This document shows positions 42,995 to 53,454 of a stretch of 64,000 bases of DNA, piece after piece (the first letter of the stretch is position 1; every line of letters starts with the position of its first letter). This stretch comes from Pseudopyrenochaeta lycopersici. Its lineage: Eukaryota > Ascomycota > Dothideomycetes > Pleosporales > Pseudopyrenochaetaceae. The notes under the pieces were generated by a model. That model searched no databases. It saw only the letters and a list, made by a program, of their open reading frames with translations, and was not told the DNA's origin. The position numbers and the translations under genes were made by a program. The DNA lies in the NCBI GenBank assembly GCA_003313425.1, contig NHZP01000011.1, positions 434,001-498,000 of the forward strand. Direction: 5' to 3'.

Positions 42995-44869
42995 GTGGAT
43001 TGATGGCTGTGCATGGTCGGGGTTCTGACGGTTTTTCGGGGTGACTCGGTGTTCCTTTACTATCTCTGACCTTCTCCGATAAGCGCGGGAAGACGGAATG
43101 AATGGAATGGCATCATGGCTTACATCTTTCTGGACCGGTGTGCCGGACGCTGTCCATCTTAGGGTCTGGCGCCATAGGGCAAATGCAATACCATGTCCTC
43201 ACGATTATGACGACGCTCGCTTGTGTGTACATTGTGCCAGGCGGCCTTGTACATCGCCCTACTACAGACTGAGCTTTGATGCGTAGGGGACTAGTTGAGA
43301 AGCATGCTTCGATTCAGCAGTAGACGTATCATCACTCACCCTGATATCATTACACTCACAGGACACTGAAGTTTGAAATACCCTGCGAATGAGCTACACT
43401 GATATTCATATCGAAGTGTATGTGTGAGTGAGTGTACAAGATGCCAGATACCAACTCTGTGTTTGCAAATGCTTTCAATTGGCCAGTAATTAGCCTTTAC
43501 ACTCTTCTACACAACTACAGCAGCCCATATTAGCTTGAATATTCCATGACACAACACTTCATCTTACCACGTAGACGCCCTTCCGCCAGTGAAATTGTTT
43601 CTTCAGTCCTCTAGATGGGGATCTTGCGCACGACTCAGTCCTACACCTGGGTGTCTTCCATCAGAATTAGAATTAATTATGTACGCTGTCGAAAGCCACC
43701 TCGACTGAGGATAGCTCTACAAACTATCCTCTGCATTCTGTTGTCTTTTTACGTCTTCCTTCCTCGAATAACATCGTTTTCTAAGTGTCAATGAAGACTT
43801 TTAGGGTCCCGTTCTTGGTCTATAGCTTTAGAGCCTTGCATCTCGGATATCGGCCAGATTGCGGTGTCAATATGTATTGTCAAGTGGCGTGTGAGATGAA
43901 TTTTTGCTTGCAGTGGGATGGGATTGCTGGGAGGTGGACTATCAAAACGAGAAGACTGGAGAGGGATAGGAGTACTGCGCTGTAGTCTATTGAACCACTA
44001 TGGATGCTTCTCCTTTCCACGATGTTTATCTAGACTTTTCGTCTTCTTGATGGTTTGAACGCTGTCTGGCCGAGAACCAAGACATCGTCAAAGAAATCAT
44101 GGACAGTGAACCGAATCAGAACAATGACTTAAACTAATATAAGTCAAGTATATTCCAACTGTCCCATCCCCCATAAATGTGTGAAGATACTTCCAATACT
44201 CCTGTTGCAAGCCTTGGCCGAGCCATGATAGTTCGTCTTCACCACTACGCAGACCCATCTATTCCAACAAACTAAACACAACGCTTGAATTCTTCTGTAG
44301 CGAAGTCAAGACGCGTTGGTCATTCAAAGCTGGATCTTTGTCACAAGATGAGAAAGAATTAGAGCTGGGACTAGTGCAGCCGATGCTCGGCTCAACTCCC
44401 GTCTTACACAAGTCCAACTTACCCGATACCAGGACCGATTGGCCGGAATGAGGCCAGTCACGTTACCATAACTTTGCCGTGTTAGGAGAAGCTCTATGAT
44501 TACTTAAGACAGCGGGAACGCACCCGTCTGACAGCGTGGAGTGCGGACTAGATTAGTTCGATGATGCCCGGCAGCTGAATCACGTGCCAACGCGTCCACA
44601 TTACATCACAACCATTTACGTATACTTTTGTGTAGGGCAGTATATTCATTACGGTCGGGAAAAAGTGTCTATGTAACTCCAATTACCTGTTTCCCAACAT
44701 TGAACGACGCGAAAAATGCCTTTGCGAAAAGAATACTCCAAGAAAGGAATGAGCAACCTTCTAAATGCATCGTGATCCCAGCAAAAAGGCGCATACTTTT
44801 CTCATTATAACATAATCGTAGAACACGCTTGATCGACTCTGCCATTACAGCGCAGCTTCAGCGAAATGC
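42995..44869. other. Intergenic region left of the hydroxyproline cluster
   Basis: This 1.88-kb gap lies between the 3' ends of eL24 and P5C dehydrogenase. It contains only short frames, none recognisable. It forms the left border of the catabolic cluster. Confidence 0.5.
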
Positions 44870-46663
44870 TTATTTGTTGGAAGGATATAGGTATTCAGAG
44901 ACGGGGAAGAACTCTTCCTTGATGAGACGTGGGCTGGTGAAGCGGAACATGGGGTTGGAGGAGCCGGCCTTGTCGTTGGTGCCACTTGCTCGGCTTCCAC
45001 CAAAGCTTTGCTGACCAATGAGGGCGGCAGTGGTCTTGCAGTCTGGCCATGGATTAGTAACTTGATTAAAACAGATATTATGAATAGACTTACTGATGTA
45101 GAAGTTGCCAGCAGAGTAGCGGAGGGCATCCTCTGCCTCGCGGATGGCCGCGCGGGAGTTGGCGAAGACGGAGCCTGTTAGGGCAAAGTTGCCACCAGCT
45201 TGGTCGACCTTTTCGAGAATCTGGCTCCATTGTGCGTCAGGGTAGACATGGATGGCAAGCACCGGGCCGAAGATCTCGTAGTTGAAGAGCTTGTGGTCCG
45301 GCGAGTCGGCAAGGTAGACGGTCGGCTGGACATAGTAGCCCTCAGAGTCATCGTAGGTGCCGCCAACCAGGAGCTTGAGCGAAGGGTCCTTGTTGCTCTC
45401 ATCGATGACGTTCTTGATCTTTTCGAATGAACGGCTGTGGATGACCGGGCCCATGAATGCTGCAAGGTCCTCGTGAGGGTTGCCCTGGGTGATTCCCTTG
45501 ACATCCTGAACCAAGGCATCAATGAACTCCTTGGACCGAGACTCTGGGAGATAGAGACGGGACGTCGCAGAGCACTTCTGTCCCTGGTACTCGAACGAGC
45601 CTCGAATGGTGTGTTTGACTGCAGAGGGAATGTCGGCCGAGGGGTGGATGAGAGTGAAGTTCTTGCCGCTAGTCTCACCAACCATACGAGGGAACTCGCG
45701 GTAGGTGCTGTTGCCAATGCCCTGACCAATTCGAGCACAGAGCGAGCGGAAGACGTCCGAGGAACCGACAAAGTTGAGACCGGCGAAGTCGCGGTGGTTG
45801 AAAACAACATCATTGATCTCTTCGGGCTCGCCAGGTACAAACTGGATGACATCCGGAGGCAGGCCAGCCTCAAGAAGAATCTTGTAGACAATGGTGCTGG
45901 CGTAGATGTTGGAGGGAGACGGCTTCCAGAGAACCACGTTGCCCATGATTGCAGGTCCAGAAACCAAGTTTCCGCCAATGGCAGTGAAATTGAAGGGTGA
46001 AACAGCATAGACAAAGCCTTCTACGGGGCGATAGTCGAGGCGAGACCACATGCCATCGGTGCCTCGCTCGGGCTGTTTCTCGAGAATCTCGGCGGCGTAG
46101 TTGCAGTTCAGGCGGAAAAAGTCGGCCAATTCAGCAGCAGCATCTACCTCGCCCTGCCAGATGTTCTTGCCCTGGCCAAGCATGGTCGCGGCAATGAGCT
46201 CGTATCGGTACTTGGTGGAAACAAGCTCTGCGGCCTTGAGGAAGATGGCTGCTCGATCGACAAAGGGCGTGTTCTCCCATGACTTTTTGGCCTTGAGGGC
46301 CGATTCAATGGCAGTGGAGACCTGCTCCTTGGTGGCGAGCGGGTAGCTCGTGAAGGTGGTTTTGTTGTCTGCTGGCAATGGCTGATCCCATGCCTTTGCG
46401 ACTTGCTGTGATTTGCCATTGAAGAGAATCTCGCTCTGGAGAGGGATCTGTGACTTCATGCGCTTGAGGGTAGCCTCCAGCTGTGTGCGTTCGGGCGAGC
46501 CCTTCTCGTAGGTGGGGTTTGGCTCATTTCGTGCATCAGGTAACCTGAAAGGCACAGTCGCTTTTGTGCGAAGCTGGGGCTGGAGAAAGGCACATCGCTG
46601 TGCATTCAGCATTGGCCGCCGGACGCCTCGAGGGAGCTGTGCAAGAGTGCGAATGCCCGACAT
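44870..46663 (-). CDS. PUT2: Delta-1-pyrroline-5-carboxylate dehydrogenase, mitochondrial (cluster gene 1)
   Basis: Two exons (46663-45094, 45042-44870) encode 580 residues. The 51-nt intron (45043-45093, GTAAGT, TTACTAAT branch, GCCAG) is a multiple of three without a stop, so a frame search reads through it; removing it restores NFYINCKTTAALIGQQSFGG, the expected family block. The enzyme oxidises glutamate semialdehyde to glutamate, and in animals also 4-hydroxyglutamate semialdehyde from hydroxyproline. The ALDH glutamate (Glu330, VGETSGKN) and nucleophile (Cys364, GQKCSATSRL) are present, as is SPFNFTAIGGNL. The start is a mitochondrial presequence. The gene is divergent from the aldolase gene, sharing a 354-bp promoter with a CGG-N8-CCG site. 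Confidence 0.97.
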   Translation of the reverse strand: MSGIRTLAQLPRGVRRPMLNAQRCAFLQPQLRTKATVPFRLPDARNEPNPTYEKGSPERTQLEATLKRMKSQIPLQSEILFNGKSQQVAKAWDQPLPADNKTTFTSYPLATKEQVSTAIESALKAKKSWENTPFVDRAAIFLKAAELVSTKYRYELIAATMLGQGKNIWQGEVDAAAELADFFRLNCNYAAEILEKQPERGTDGMWSRLDYRPVEGFVYAVSPFNFTAIGGNLVSGPAIMGNVVLWKPSPSNIYASTIVYKILLEAGLPPDVIQFVPGEPEEINDVVFNHRDFAGLNFVGSSDVFRSLCARIGQGIGNSTYREFPRMVGETSGKNFTLIHPSADIPSAVKHTIRGSFEYQGQKCSATSRLYLPESRSKEFIDALVQDVKGITQGNPHEDLAAFMGPVIHSRSFEKIKNVIDESNKDPSLKLLVGGTYDDSEGYYVQPTVYLADSPDHKLFNYEIFGPVLAIHVYPDAQWSQILEKVDQAGGNFALTGSVFANSRAAIREAEDALRYSAGNFYISKSIHNICFNQVTNPWPDCKTTAALIGQQSFGGSRASGTNDKAGSSNPMFRFTSPRLIKEEFFPVSEYLYPSNK

Positions 46664-47017
46664 GATTAGGTGTGTGAGGGGTACTGAGGGGTCGAAGCAG
46701 CTGGTGCAGAAGAGAAGACCATCACCGCAGAGCGCCTGCTAAGTAGTCTCGTCGAAGAACGTGGGGCCGCATGAGGCCAACGGGTTCTGAACCGACAGCA
46801 ACGCGTCACAGGCTCCTTGGAGCGATTGTAGTGAACCGCGAACAGCCGCCGCAAGGCAGCGTGCAGCGAGCCATGGGTGGACGCGTGATGGGCATTGCGA
46901 AGCCGGAGCAGCAGACGTGCAACGGGAGCACAGCCGACCTCACGAGAAAACGTGACTTTGTATCCGACAGGAGAGACGAGTAGAGACGGATAAGTAGGGG
47001 AGGGCAAGCCTGTGGCT
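46664..47017. promoter_or_regulatory. Shared divergent promoter of P5C dehydrogenase and aldolase genes
   Basis: This 354-bp region separates two start codons pointing away from each other, so the first and fourth enzymatic steps after the dehydrogenase can be co-regulated. It holds one CGG-N8-CCG palindrome at 46781-46794. Confidence 0.75.
46781..46794. promoter_or_regulatory. CGG-N8-CCG inverted repeat, site 1 (P5CDH/aldolase)
   Basis: The string cgggttctgaaccg has CGG and CCG ends eight bases apart and a palindromic centre (GGTTC-T-GAACC). It lies 117 bp from the P5CDH start and 223 bp from the aldolase start. It is a candidate site for the Zn2Cys6 regulator encoded at 53455. Confidence 0.65.
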
Positions 47018-48106
47018 ATGGTCGCAGAACTGCAGAATCGGCTTCAAGAACGGCAGCGAATTACTTCTAGAATGTCTCAAGTTCCTCCACGCGGCGTCTG
47101 GTGCCCAGCGGTCACCTTTTTCAATCCAGAAACGGACACGCTGGATCTCGAGGCCCAGTCGCGTTACTTTTCCTACCTCTCGACTACTGGCCTCGCAGGT
47201 CTCGTGATCTTGGGCACAAATGCGGAAACATTCCTGCTTACGCGAGAGGAACGCAAGACGCTGGTCGCAGCCGCCCGACGAGCGGTAGGCCCGTCTTTCC
47301 CCCTCATGGCTGGAGTAGGAGGGCACTCGACGGCACAGGTAAGAATTAGCGACTATGACTTCGGCTATCCTCGTTTAGCGAGCTAATCGGATCCCTCGTA
47401 GGTTCTGGAGCATATTGCGGACGCTACGGATGCCGGTGCGAATTCCGTGCTCGTGCTCCCGCCTGCTTACTTTGGACCCGCCACAACACCACAGGTTCTC
47501 GACAACTTTTTCGGGCAAGTGGCCCAGCGCAGCCAGCTTCCGATTGTCATCTACAATTTTCCGGGCGTCTGCAATGGCGTCGATCTCGACTCGGGATTCA
47601 TCACGCGCATGGCACAGCGCCACTCCAACATCGTGGGCGTGAAGCTAACATGCGGCTCCGTTGCGAAGATTACTCGATTGGCAGCCGTTCTCCCCAAGGA
47701 ACGCTTTGCAGTCTTCGGCGGCCAGTCGGATTTCATCATCGGCGGCCTGAGCTCTGGTTCCTCAGGGTGCATTGCGGCGTTCGCAAATGTCTTCCCCAAA
47801 ACCATTAGTCGCATATACACCCTGTATCAACAAGGCAAGACAGATGAGGCTCTCGCCCTGCATCAGAAAGCCGCGCTCGCCGAACAACCTATCAAAGCAG
47901 GTATCGCTGCCACCAAATATGCCGCAGCCATCCATAGCGCCACAGATGCTGGCATCAAGGATGCCGCCTCCAAGCTGAAGCCCCGTAGGCCATACGTCGA
48001 GCCGCCAAGCCCTGTCAAAGAGCAGGTCCAGTCGACAATGGCGGAGGTAGCCAAGATCGAGCGAAGCTTGCCAGTGGTCAACAAGCCCATTACCGCCAAG
48101 ATTTGA
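47018..48106 (+). CDS. 4-hydroxy-2-oxoglutarate aldolase-like protein, DHDPS superfamily (cluster gene 2)
   Basis: Two exons (47018-47338, 47402-48106) encode 341 residues; the 63-nt intron has GTAAGA, an AGCTAATC branch and CGTAG. The protein is a class I aldolase of the DapA/DHDPS fold. The Schiff-base lysine is Lys188 (IVGVKLTCG), the partner tyrosine Tyr158 (VIYNFPG), and GTNAE (66-70) stands in the substrate-carboxylate loop. The family includes dihydrodipicolinate synthase, sugar-acid aldolases and mitochondrial HOGA1, which splits 4-hydroxy-2-oxoglutarate to pyruvate and glyoxylate. Lysine synthesis in fungi uses aminoadipate, so a DHDPS role is excluded. Location beside P5CDH, transaminase and PRODH makes the HOGA reaction the best inference. 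A sugar-acid aldolase is the alternative. No clear mitochondrial signal is seen. Confidence 0.88.
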
Positions 48107-48739
48107 GCCTGTGCTTATCGTTTGCATTTTGCGTGCTGTGAGGCATTAGAGGGTGAATTGTGGCATATAGACTATCTTCAATATACACTATTATCTTATC
48201 AAAAGTGGAAAATCAGCGATCGGCGTTTGCGACCGGCGTTCTAGAGTACTCTTTTCTCGCGGTCGTCGTACTCACCCAGCCACACAGTACTCGGAGGTAT
48301 GCGATGACAAGACAGATCTGCTTTGCTTTTTCGGACACGCATCACCAGCAAGTGCAGCAAATTGATACCGTGAAGCAGAATCTCCACTCGCTTGGGCTAC
48401 CCCAGACCGTTCAGAACGTCAGAGGCTTCTACCACGTGGGGCCAGACTTCCATGCACCACCGCATTCCGTGCCGATGGTGAAGGCCGGCGGATCGGGCAC
48501 GCTGCCGTCACACCAGATACGCTCGGCCCTCGCAACTTTGCGGGGAAAGCGACCCAGACCCCAGGGAAGACCCGACTCTAAGGTCCGTAACACTACTAGC
48601 GCTATCACTCCAATCCCAAACTGCTTAAAAGTACGACGGTAGCCCCTATCCATGGGTTCGGGATCAACGAGTCCATCAACTCTTTCATCTACTCCTCTCC
48701 ATTCACCTTCAAATTGTTTGCCATTTTGCCATCTCCAAC
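48107..48739. promoter_or_regulatory. Promoter region of the cluster permease
   Basis: This 633-bp gap follows the aldolase and precedes the permease. It contains the CGG-N8-CCG site at 48494-48507 and further CGG cores (48217-48234 region, spaced nine). A frame of 160 codons here has no recognisable content and is treated as chance. Confidence 0.6.
48494..48507. promoter_or_regulatory. CGG-N8-CCG inverted repeat, site 2 (permease)
   Basis: The string cgggcacgctgccg has CGG and CCG eight bases apart. It lies 232 bp upstream of the permease ATG at 48740. Confidence 0.6.
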
Positions 48740-50585
48740 ATGATGGACGGCATCAAGTACGACGAGAAGACCGCCGAAGTCTCTTCGGACGGTGTCTATC
48801 GCAATGAGACCAACGAGATTGTTGGCCATGTCGACAACGTCGATCAACTTCGTCGACACTTGGGCAATCGACAAGTCCAGTTGATTGCCATTGGTGGTTC
48901 CATTGGCACTGCTACCTTCGTCTCTATCGCCAACGGTCTGGTCAAGGGTGGTCCTGGAAGCTTGCTTCTGGCTTACACCCTCTACAGCTGCATGCTCGGC
49001 TTGGTCAACAACTCAATGGCCGAGATGGCTTCCTACATGCCCGTTTCTGGTGGATTCATCCGCATGGCTGGCCACTGGGTTGACGAGGCGCTCGGTTTCT
49101 GGGTTGGCTGGAACTTCTTCCTCTATGAGGCGATTCTCATTCCCTTCGAAATCTCGGCACTCAACCTCGTCCTGACGTTCTGGAGCGATAAGATTCCCGT
49201 CGCAGCTGTCGTTGGCATCTGCATCGTTTTGTACTTGTAAGTTTCATCACTAGGATCGAGACTTTGGCAAAGTCACTAACAGATTGTTTGCAGCTTGATC
49301 AACGCATTCGTCGTGAAGTGGTACGGAGAGGCAGAATTCTGGCTCGCGCTCGGAAAAGTCTTCCTCATTTTGATTGTGTTTTCATTCACTTTCATTACCA
49401 TGGTTGGCGGAAACCCGAAGAAGGACGCGTACGGCTTCCGATACTGGAAAAGTGAGTTCGCACAAACGATGTTCACGTGAGTCACAGACTGACTGTTTAT
49501 TAGATCCCGGAGCTTTTGCTGAATACCTCACAACTGGTGATCTCGGCCGATTTGAAGGTTTCCTAGGTTGCTTGTGGAGCGCCTCCTTCACAGTTGTCGG
49601 CCCCGAGTATCTGTCCATGCTTTCCGGAGAGGTCAAGCTCCCCAGGCGCTACCTCAAGGCCGCTTTCAAGGTTACATACGCTCGTTTTGCCTTCTTCTTC
49701 ATTGGCTCTGCGCTGTGTGTCGGAATCGTCATTCCCTACAACGAGAAGACTCTCCTCGACATCATGAGCGGCAACTCTGAGGGCGCCGGAACCGCATCAG
49801 CTTCACCATACGTTATTGCCATGAGGCATCTGGGTATCAACGGTCTACCGCATTTGACCAACGCGCTGCTGTGCACTTCCATCTTCTCCGCTGGCAACGC
49901 CTACGCATACTACGGAACTCGTTCGCTCTACAGTCTGGCGCTTGAAGGCCATGCTCCCAAATTCCTTAAGAAGTGCACAAAGGCCGGTGTCCCCATCTTC
50001 TGCCTGTGCATTACCATGGTCTTCCCATTCCTAGGCTTCCTCAATGTTTCCAGTAGCACCGCCAAAGTCCTCAGCTGGTTCATCAACATCATCACAGCCG
50101 CTCAGGTCATCAATTACATCGGTAAGAATCAATCTCCAAACTGCTTGCGAAATATGCGCTGACCTCATCTCCCAGTCATTTGCATCACATACATCTTCTT
50201 CCACCGCGCTTGCAAGGCACAGGGTCTTGATCGACGCACTCTGCCATACTATGCCTACTTCCAGCCTTACACCACATGGATTGCTATGATCTTCCTCATT
50301 TTCGTTGTTACCTGCTACGGATACACCACCTTCCTCCCGGGTAACTTCACCGCCGACACATTCCTCACCTACTACATGATGGTGCTCGTCGCGCCCGTCT
50401 TGTTTTTCGGATGGAAGCTCTTCAAGCGCACAAAATTCGTCAAGCCCCTTGAGTGTGATCTTGTGTGGCAGGGACCAGTCATTGATGCGTACGAGGCGTC
50501 TTATAATGAGCCAGCTGTGGGTTTCTGGACAGAAATTGGCCAAATGTTTGGCTTCCGCAGGAACAAGAAAGTTGACAAGGCTTAA
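48740..50585 (+). CDS. Amino-acid permease of the proline/YAT type (cluster gene 3)
   Basis: Four exons (48740-49236, 49294-49451, 49504-50121, 50176-50585) encode 560 residues; introns are 57, 52 and 54 nt. It is a twelve-helix member of the fungal amino-acid permease (YAT/APC) family. Landmarks are RQVQLIAIGGSIGTATFVSI in helix 1, the NNSMAEMASYMPVSGGFIRMAGHWVD-type loop, GPEYLSMLSGEVKLPRRYL, and GNAYAYYGTRSLYSLALEGHAP. The family includes the proline permeases PrnB of Aspergillus and Put4 of yeast. It uses the proton gradient for uptake across the plasma membrane. Placement inside a proline/hydroxyproline gene cluster suggests it imports these imino acids, but sequence alone does not set specificity. 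Confidence 0.95.
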
Positions 50586-51222
50586 ATCAAGCTTATGATG
50601 TAACAACTCAGCCAGCGAGAGTTGGATAGCGACGAAATGCTTGCTAAGGATAGATGCCCTGATAGATGCTGAGCAATTTTTTAGATGGGCTGGGTTGTCT
50701 TTGTTCATATTTATTTACATACTGTCACTTTGAATACCCATTCTGTTCTCTCTGCAATGAACTCTTCAATGTCCTTTGAGTGAATTTCAGAACCATCTCA
50801 CGGGCTACAAAGTCCGCCAAAGTGCTTTTCCTCAAAATACCATGATACACAGCCGTACCACAACATTCCAACATACTGCACCAATATTGGCTAATGCAGC
50901 GGAAAAGCACGATGACGCCCCTCAACAGAGAACCCCAGTTCCTGTCGCGTAGTTGCCGGATCGTGACGGCACGAGAGCATGCAGGCGTTGTGGCAGACCC
51001 GATGCTGTGGGTCTGTCACAGGCATTCTCTGCAGCGACAGTCGGCATCGTTCCCGGGTGCGAACCATAATTATGCTGCACGTGCTTTGTAGCGGACTGCA
51101 TGCTATGAGGGACCGAGTGTACATAGATATCTGGGAAGAAGTGGTGCATTGCCACAAGAAAGCCAGAGCCATTTCCAATCTCCTCCCATACCATCCACCG
51201 ACTACCATCTTGAACCTACAAC
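50586..51222. promoter_or_regulatory. Promoter region of the cluster aspartate aminotransferase
   Basis: This 637-bp gap holds the 3' flank of the permease gene and the promoter of the transaminase, with the CGG-N8-CCG site at 51042-51055. Confidence 0.6.
51042..51055. promoter_or_regulatory. CGG-N8-CCG inverted repeat, site 3 (aminotransferase)
   Basis: The string cggcatcgttcccg has CGG and CCG eight bases apart. It lies 167 bp upstream of the ATG at 51223. Confidence 0.6.
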
Positions 51223-52548
51223 ATGTTCTTCCACGATGTCCCCCAAGGCCCTCCTGATCCAGTCTACACCCTCAAGAACGCAGTCGATGCAGATAAATCG
51301 CCTGAGAAAGTCGATCTAGGCGTCGGCGTGTACAGAAACGAGCAAGCGCAGTACAATGAACTTGGGGCTATCCGGGAAGCAAAGACAATACTTACCAAGA
51401 AAGAGCTTGGGCATGACTACGAGGTTACGACAGGAGATGCCGCGTTCGTTAAGAATGCTGCAAGCGTGTTGTTTGGAAGAGATAGCAGAGCTATACGTTC
51501 ATCACAGGTCACATCCGTGCAAGCAATCTCTGGGACAGGATCCATTCACCTTGCAGCGTTATTCTTGAGCCGCTGTGCCTCGTTCAAGGGGAAGAAAGTG
51601 TACATTGGAACACCAGCGTGGGGCAACTACGAACCGCTCTTCAACCTCGTCGGTCTTGAAGTCGTAAAATACAAGTACTACGATGCAACAAAAGGCAGTG
51701 TCGATTTCGCCTCCGTTCTCGACGCAGTGTCCAAAGCGCCAGAGGGAAGCATCTTTGTCCTGCAAGGATGTTGTCACAATCCCTCGGGCGCAGATCTCAA
51801 ACAAGACCAATGGCGCGAGCTTGCAAAAGCTATGAAGCCGAAACAACTGTTCCCGTTCTTCGATATGGCGTACCAGGGACTCGGCGCGAGTCTGGAAGAC
51901 GATGCATACGGGCTAAGACACTTTGTAGAGCACGGCTACGAACTGCTTGCGTGCCAGTCGTTTTCGAAGAACTTTGGCCTATACGGCGAGAGGTGCGGGG
52001 TCCTTCATGTTGTCAGTGAGAACGAGAAGGTTGCCGCAAATGTCTATGACCAATTGAGGTGTTTGATCCGTTGGGAATTCTCCTCATCTCCAGCATACGG
52101 GTCGCGATTAGTGAATACAATTCTTGAAAGCGAGCAGCTTACAGCCAAGTGGTAGGATAGTCGTCTTCTGTAGGTGTAGCGAAACTGACTTCAGTTCAGG
52201 ACGGACGAATTGATCATCATGCGACAGCGCTTAGTTGGCCTACGAAGAGCGCTATATAGCGAATTGGTAGAGGAGCGCAAGGTAAGATGCAACATCCTTC
52301 TACCATCAGATGCTAAGACCTCCCAGACACCAGGAGATTGGAGCGCAATTCTATCATCAACAGGACTCTTCTGCTTCTTGCCCTTGACGCCGCAACAAGT
52401 GGCGATTCTCGCGACCCAGTATCACATCTACATGCTGCCGAGCGGGCGCATCAACGTTTCAGGGATGAATCAATCAAACATCAAACGCATAGCTTCGTCG
52501 ATCGACGAGGTCGTGAGGGGCAATGGTACTATCTCGGCGCATCTGTGA
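51223..52548 (+). CDS. Aspartate aminotransferase (cluster gene 4)
   Basis: Three exons (51223-52151, 52200-52281, 52327-52548) encode 410 residues, the normal length of class I aspartate aminotransferase. The second intron is only 45 nt, in frame and without a stop (GTAAGA, TGCTAAG branch, CCCAG). The PLP lysine is Lys249 (CQSFSKNFGLYGER, with the following phosphate-binding Arg257). Other landmarks are VDLGVGVYRNE, CHNPSG (184-189) and DMAYQG (214-219). The enzyme moves amino groups between aspartate, glutamate and their oxo-acids; in animals it also converts 4-hydroxyglutamate to 4-hydroxy-2-oxoglutarate. No mitochondrial presequence is visible, so it may be cytosolic. Clustered beside P5CDH and the aldolase, it supplies the missing middle step of hydroxyproline breakdown. 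Confidence 0.96.
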
Positions 52549-52769
52549 GCGCAAGCTCGGGCAAAAGGCGTATCTTGGGGGTGAGGCGCAATTCGAGACT
52601 GTCACCACAGGGTTACAGTGATGGCTTCATTAGTAGACAAAGATCAACCCACAAATGATAACACTCGACACCTCGCTTCCAGCAGTCTAACCGATACTCT
52701 TATCCGATAGCAAAAGCCAAGGCTCGCAAAATCGCGCAGTTGTGTAGATCATACTGAGCTGTACGAGGC

Positions 52770-52783
52770 CGGCAAGCGACCCG
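52770..52783. promoter_or_regulatory. CGG-N8-CCG inverted repeat, site 4 (regulator gene)
   Basis: The string cggcaagcgacccg has CGG and CCG eight bases apart, 671 bp upstream of the regulator ATG. With site 5 it suggests autoregulation. Confidence 0.55.
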
Positions 52784-52813
52784 TAGGCGACTCGGTCGGA
52801 CCCAGACCATCAT

Positions 52814-52827
52814 CGGGCGGCGTCCCG
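52814..52827. promoter_or_regulatory. CGG-N8-CCG inverted repeat, site 5 (regulator gene)
   Basis: The string cgggcggcgtcccg has CGG and CCG eight bases apart, 44 bp right of site 4 (about four helical turns), 627 bp upstream of the regulator ATG. Confidence 0.55.
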
Positions 52828-53454
52828 GTCCCCTTGATACGCTCTGATACGCTCTGTTGCTTCCGCTTGACTCCATGTGGGATAAGAGTCCACGGGACCC
52901 ATAGTTCATGAGACCCATAGTTTTCGAGACGATAACACGCGAGATGTATCGTGTTCGCGATTACTATCATGCGCTGATAGACATCAACGCGACGCAAAGC
53001 CCGGAGGTGGGCGCAAGCCTCAGCTATCGAATCAATGAGACCTGCGTAGGTCGAGACAGAGAAGCCGTCTGAGAGTGATTGTTTTTAATGCTCCCCGCAG
53101 CGAGGTATTATCAACAATGCGCAGTATACCCTTGAGGATGTCCAAGAAGAGAAGCAATGGCGAGAAGTAACTAATCATCCGCGCGGAAACAACTAGGGTT
53201 GCCAGAGGTGCCAAGTGCGTTTACGTGATGGCCTTGCGTCTCCACAGATTCCCCGCATGCAGCGACCTCGCACGGCCCACAATCGAACTTTGGGAATCAG
53301 TTGGGCGGAAAGGGTCGGATTACCATACGCGATTATGCCTCAATCGTTTTTTTCTTCGTAACTGACAACTTTGTGAATCAATCTGCTGTGTGCCCTCAAG
53401 TAGTGGCATACTGAACATAATATCCAACAAATCGTAGGCAAGCTCTACGTAGCG

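Larger units (their letters stand above)
52549..53454. promoter_or_regulatory. Promoter region of the cluster Zn2Cys6 regulator
   Basis: This 906-bp gap upstream of the regulator contains two CGG-N8-CCG sites (52770-52783, 52814-52827). It also carries a tandem 10-mer tgatacgctc (52835-52854) and an 11-bp direct repeat gacccatagtt (52896-52906 and 52912-52922). Confidence 0.6.

Noticed and set aside
45178..46014. 278-codon frame on the minus strand overlapping P5C dehydrogenase in another phase
   Set aside because: It is Ser/Arg/Pro-rich shadow coding of the real enzyme, which has all ALDH motifs in the other frame.
47018..48106. Dihydrodipicolinate synthase for lysine synthesis
   Set aside because: Fungi make lysine through aminoadipate; the DapA fold and the neighbours fit a 4-hydroxy-2-oxoglutarate aldolase better.
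48217..48234. CGG-N9-CCG in the permease promoter
   Set aside because: Spacing differs from the N8 sites; a true N8 site lies at 48494, so this one is left out of the count.
48160..48642. 160-codon plus-strand frame between aldolase and permease
   Set aside because: No recognisable content, weak composition, and it lies in the permease promoter with the regulator site.
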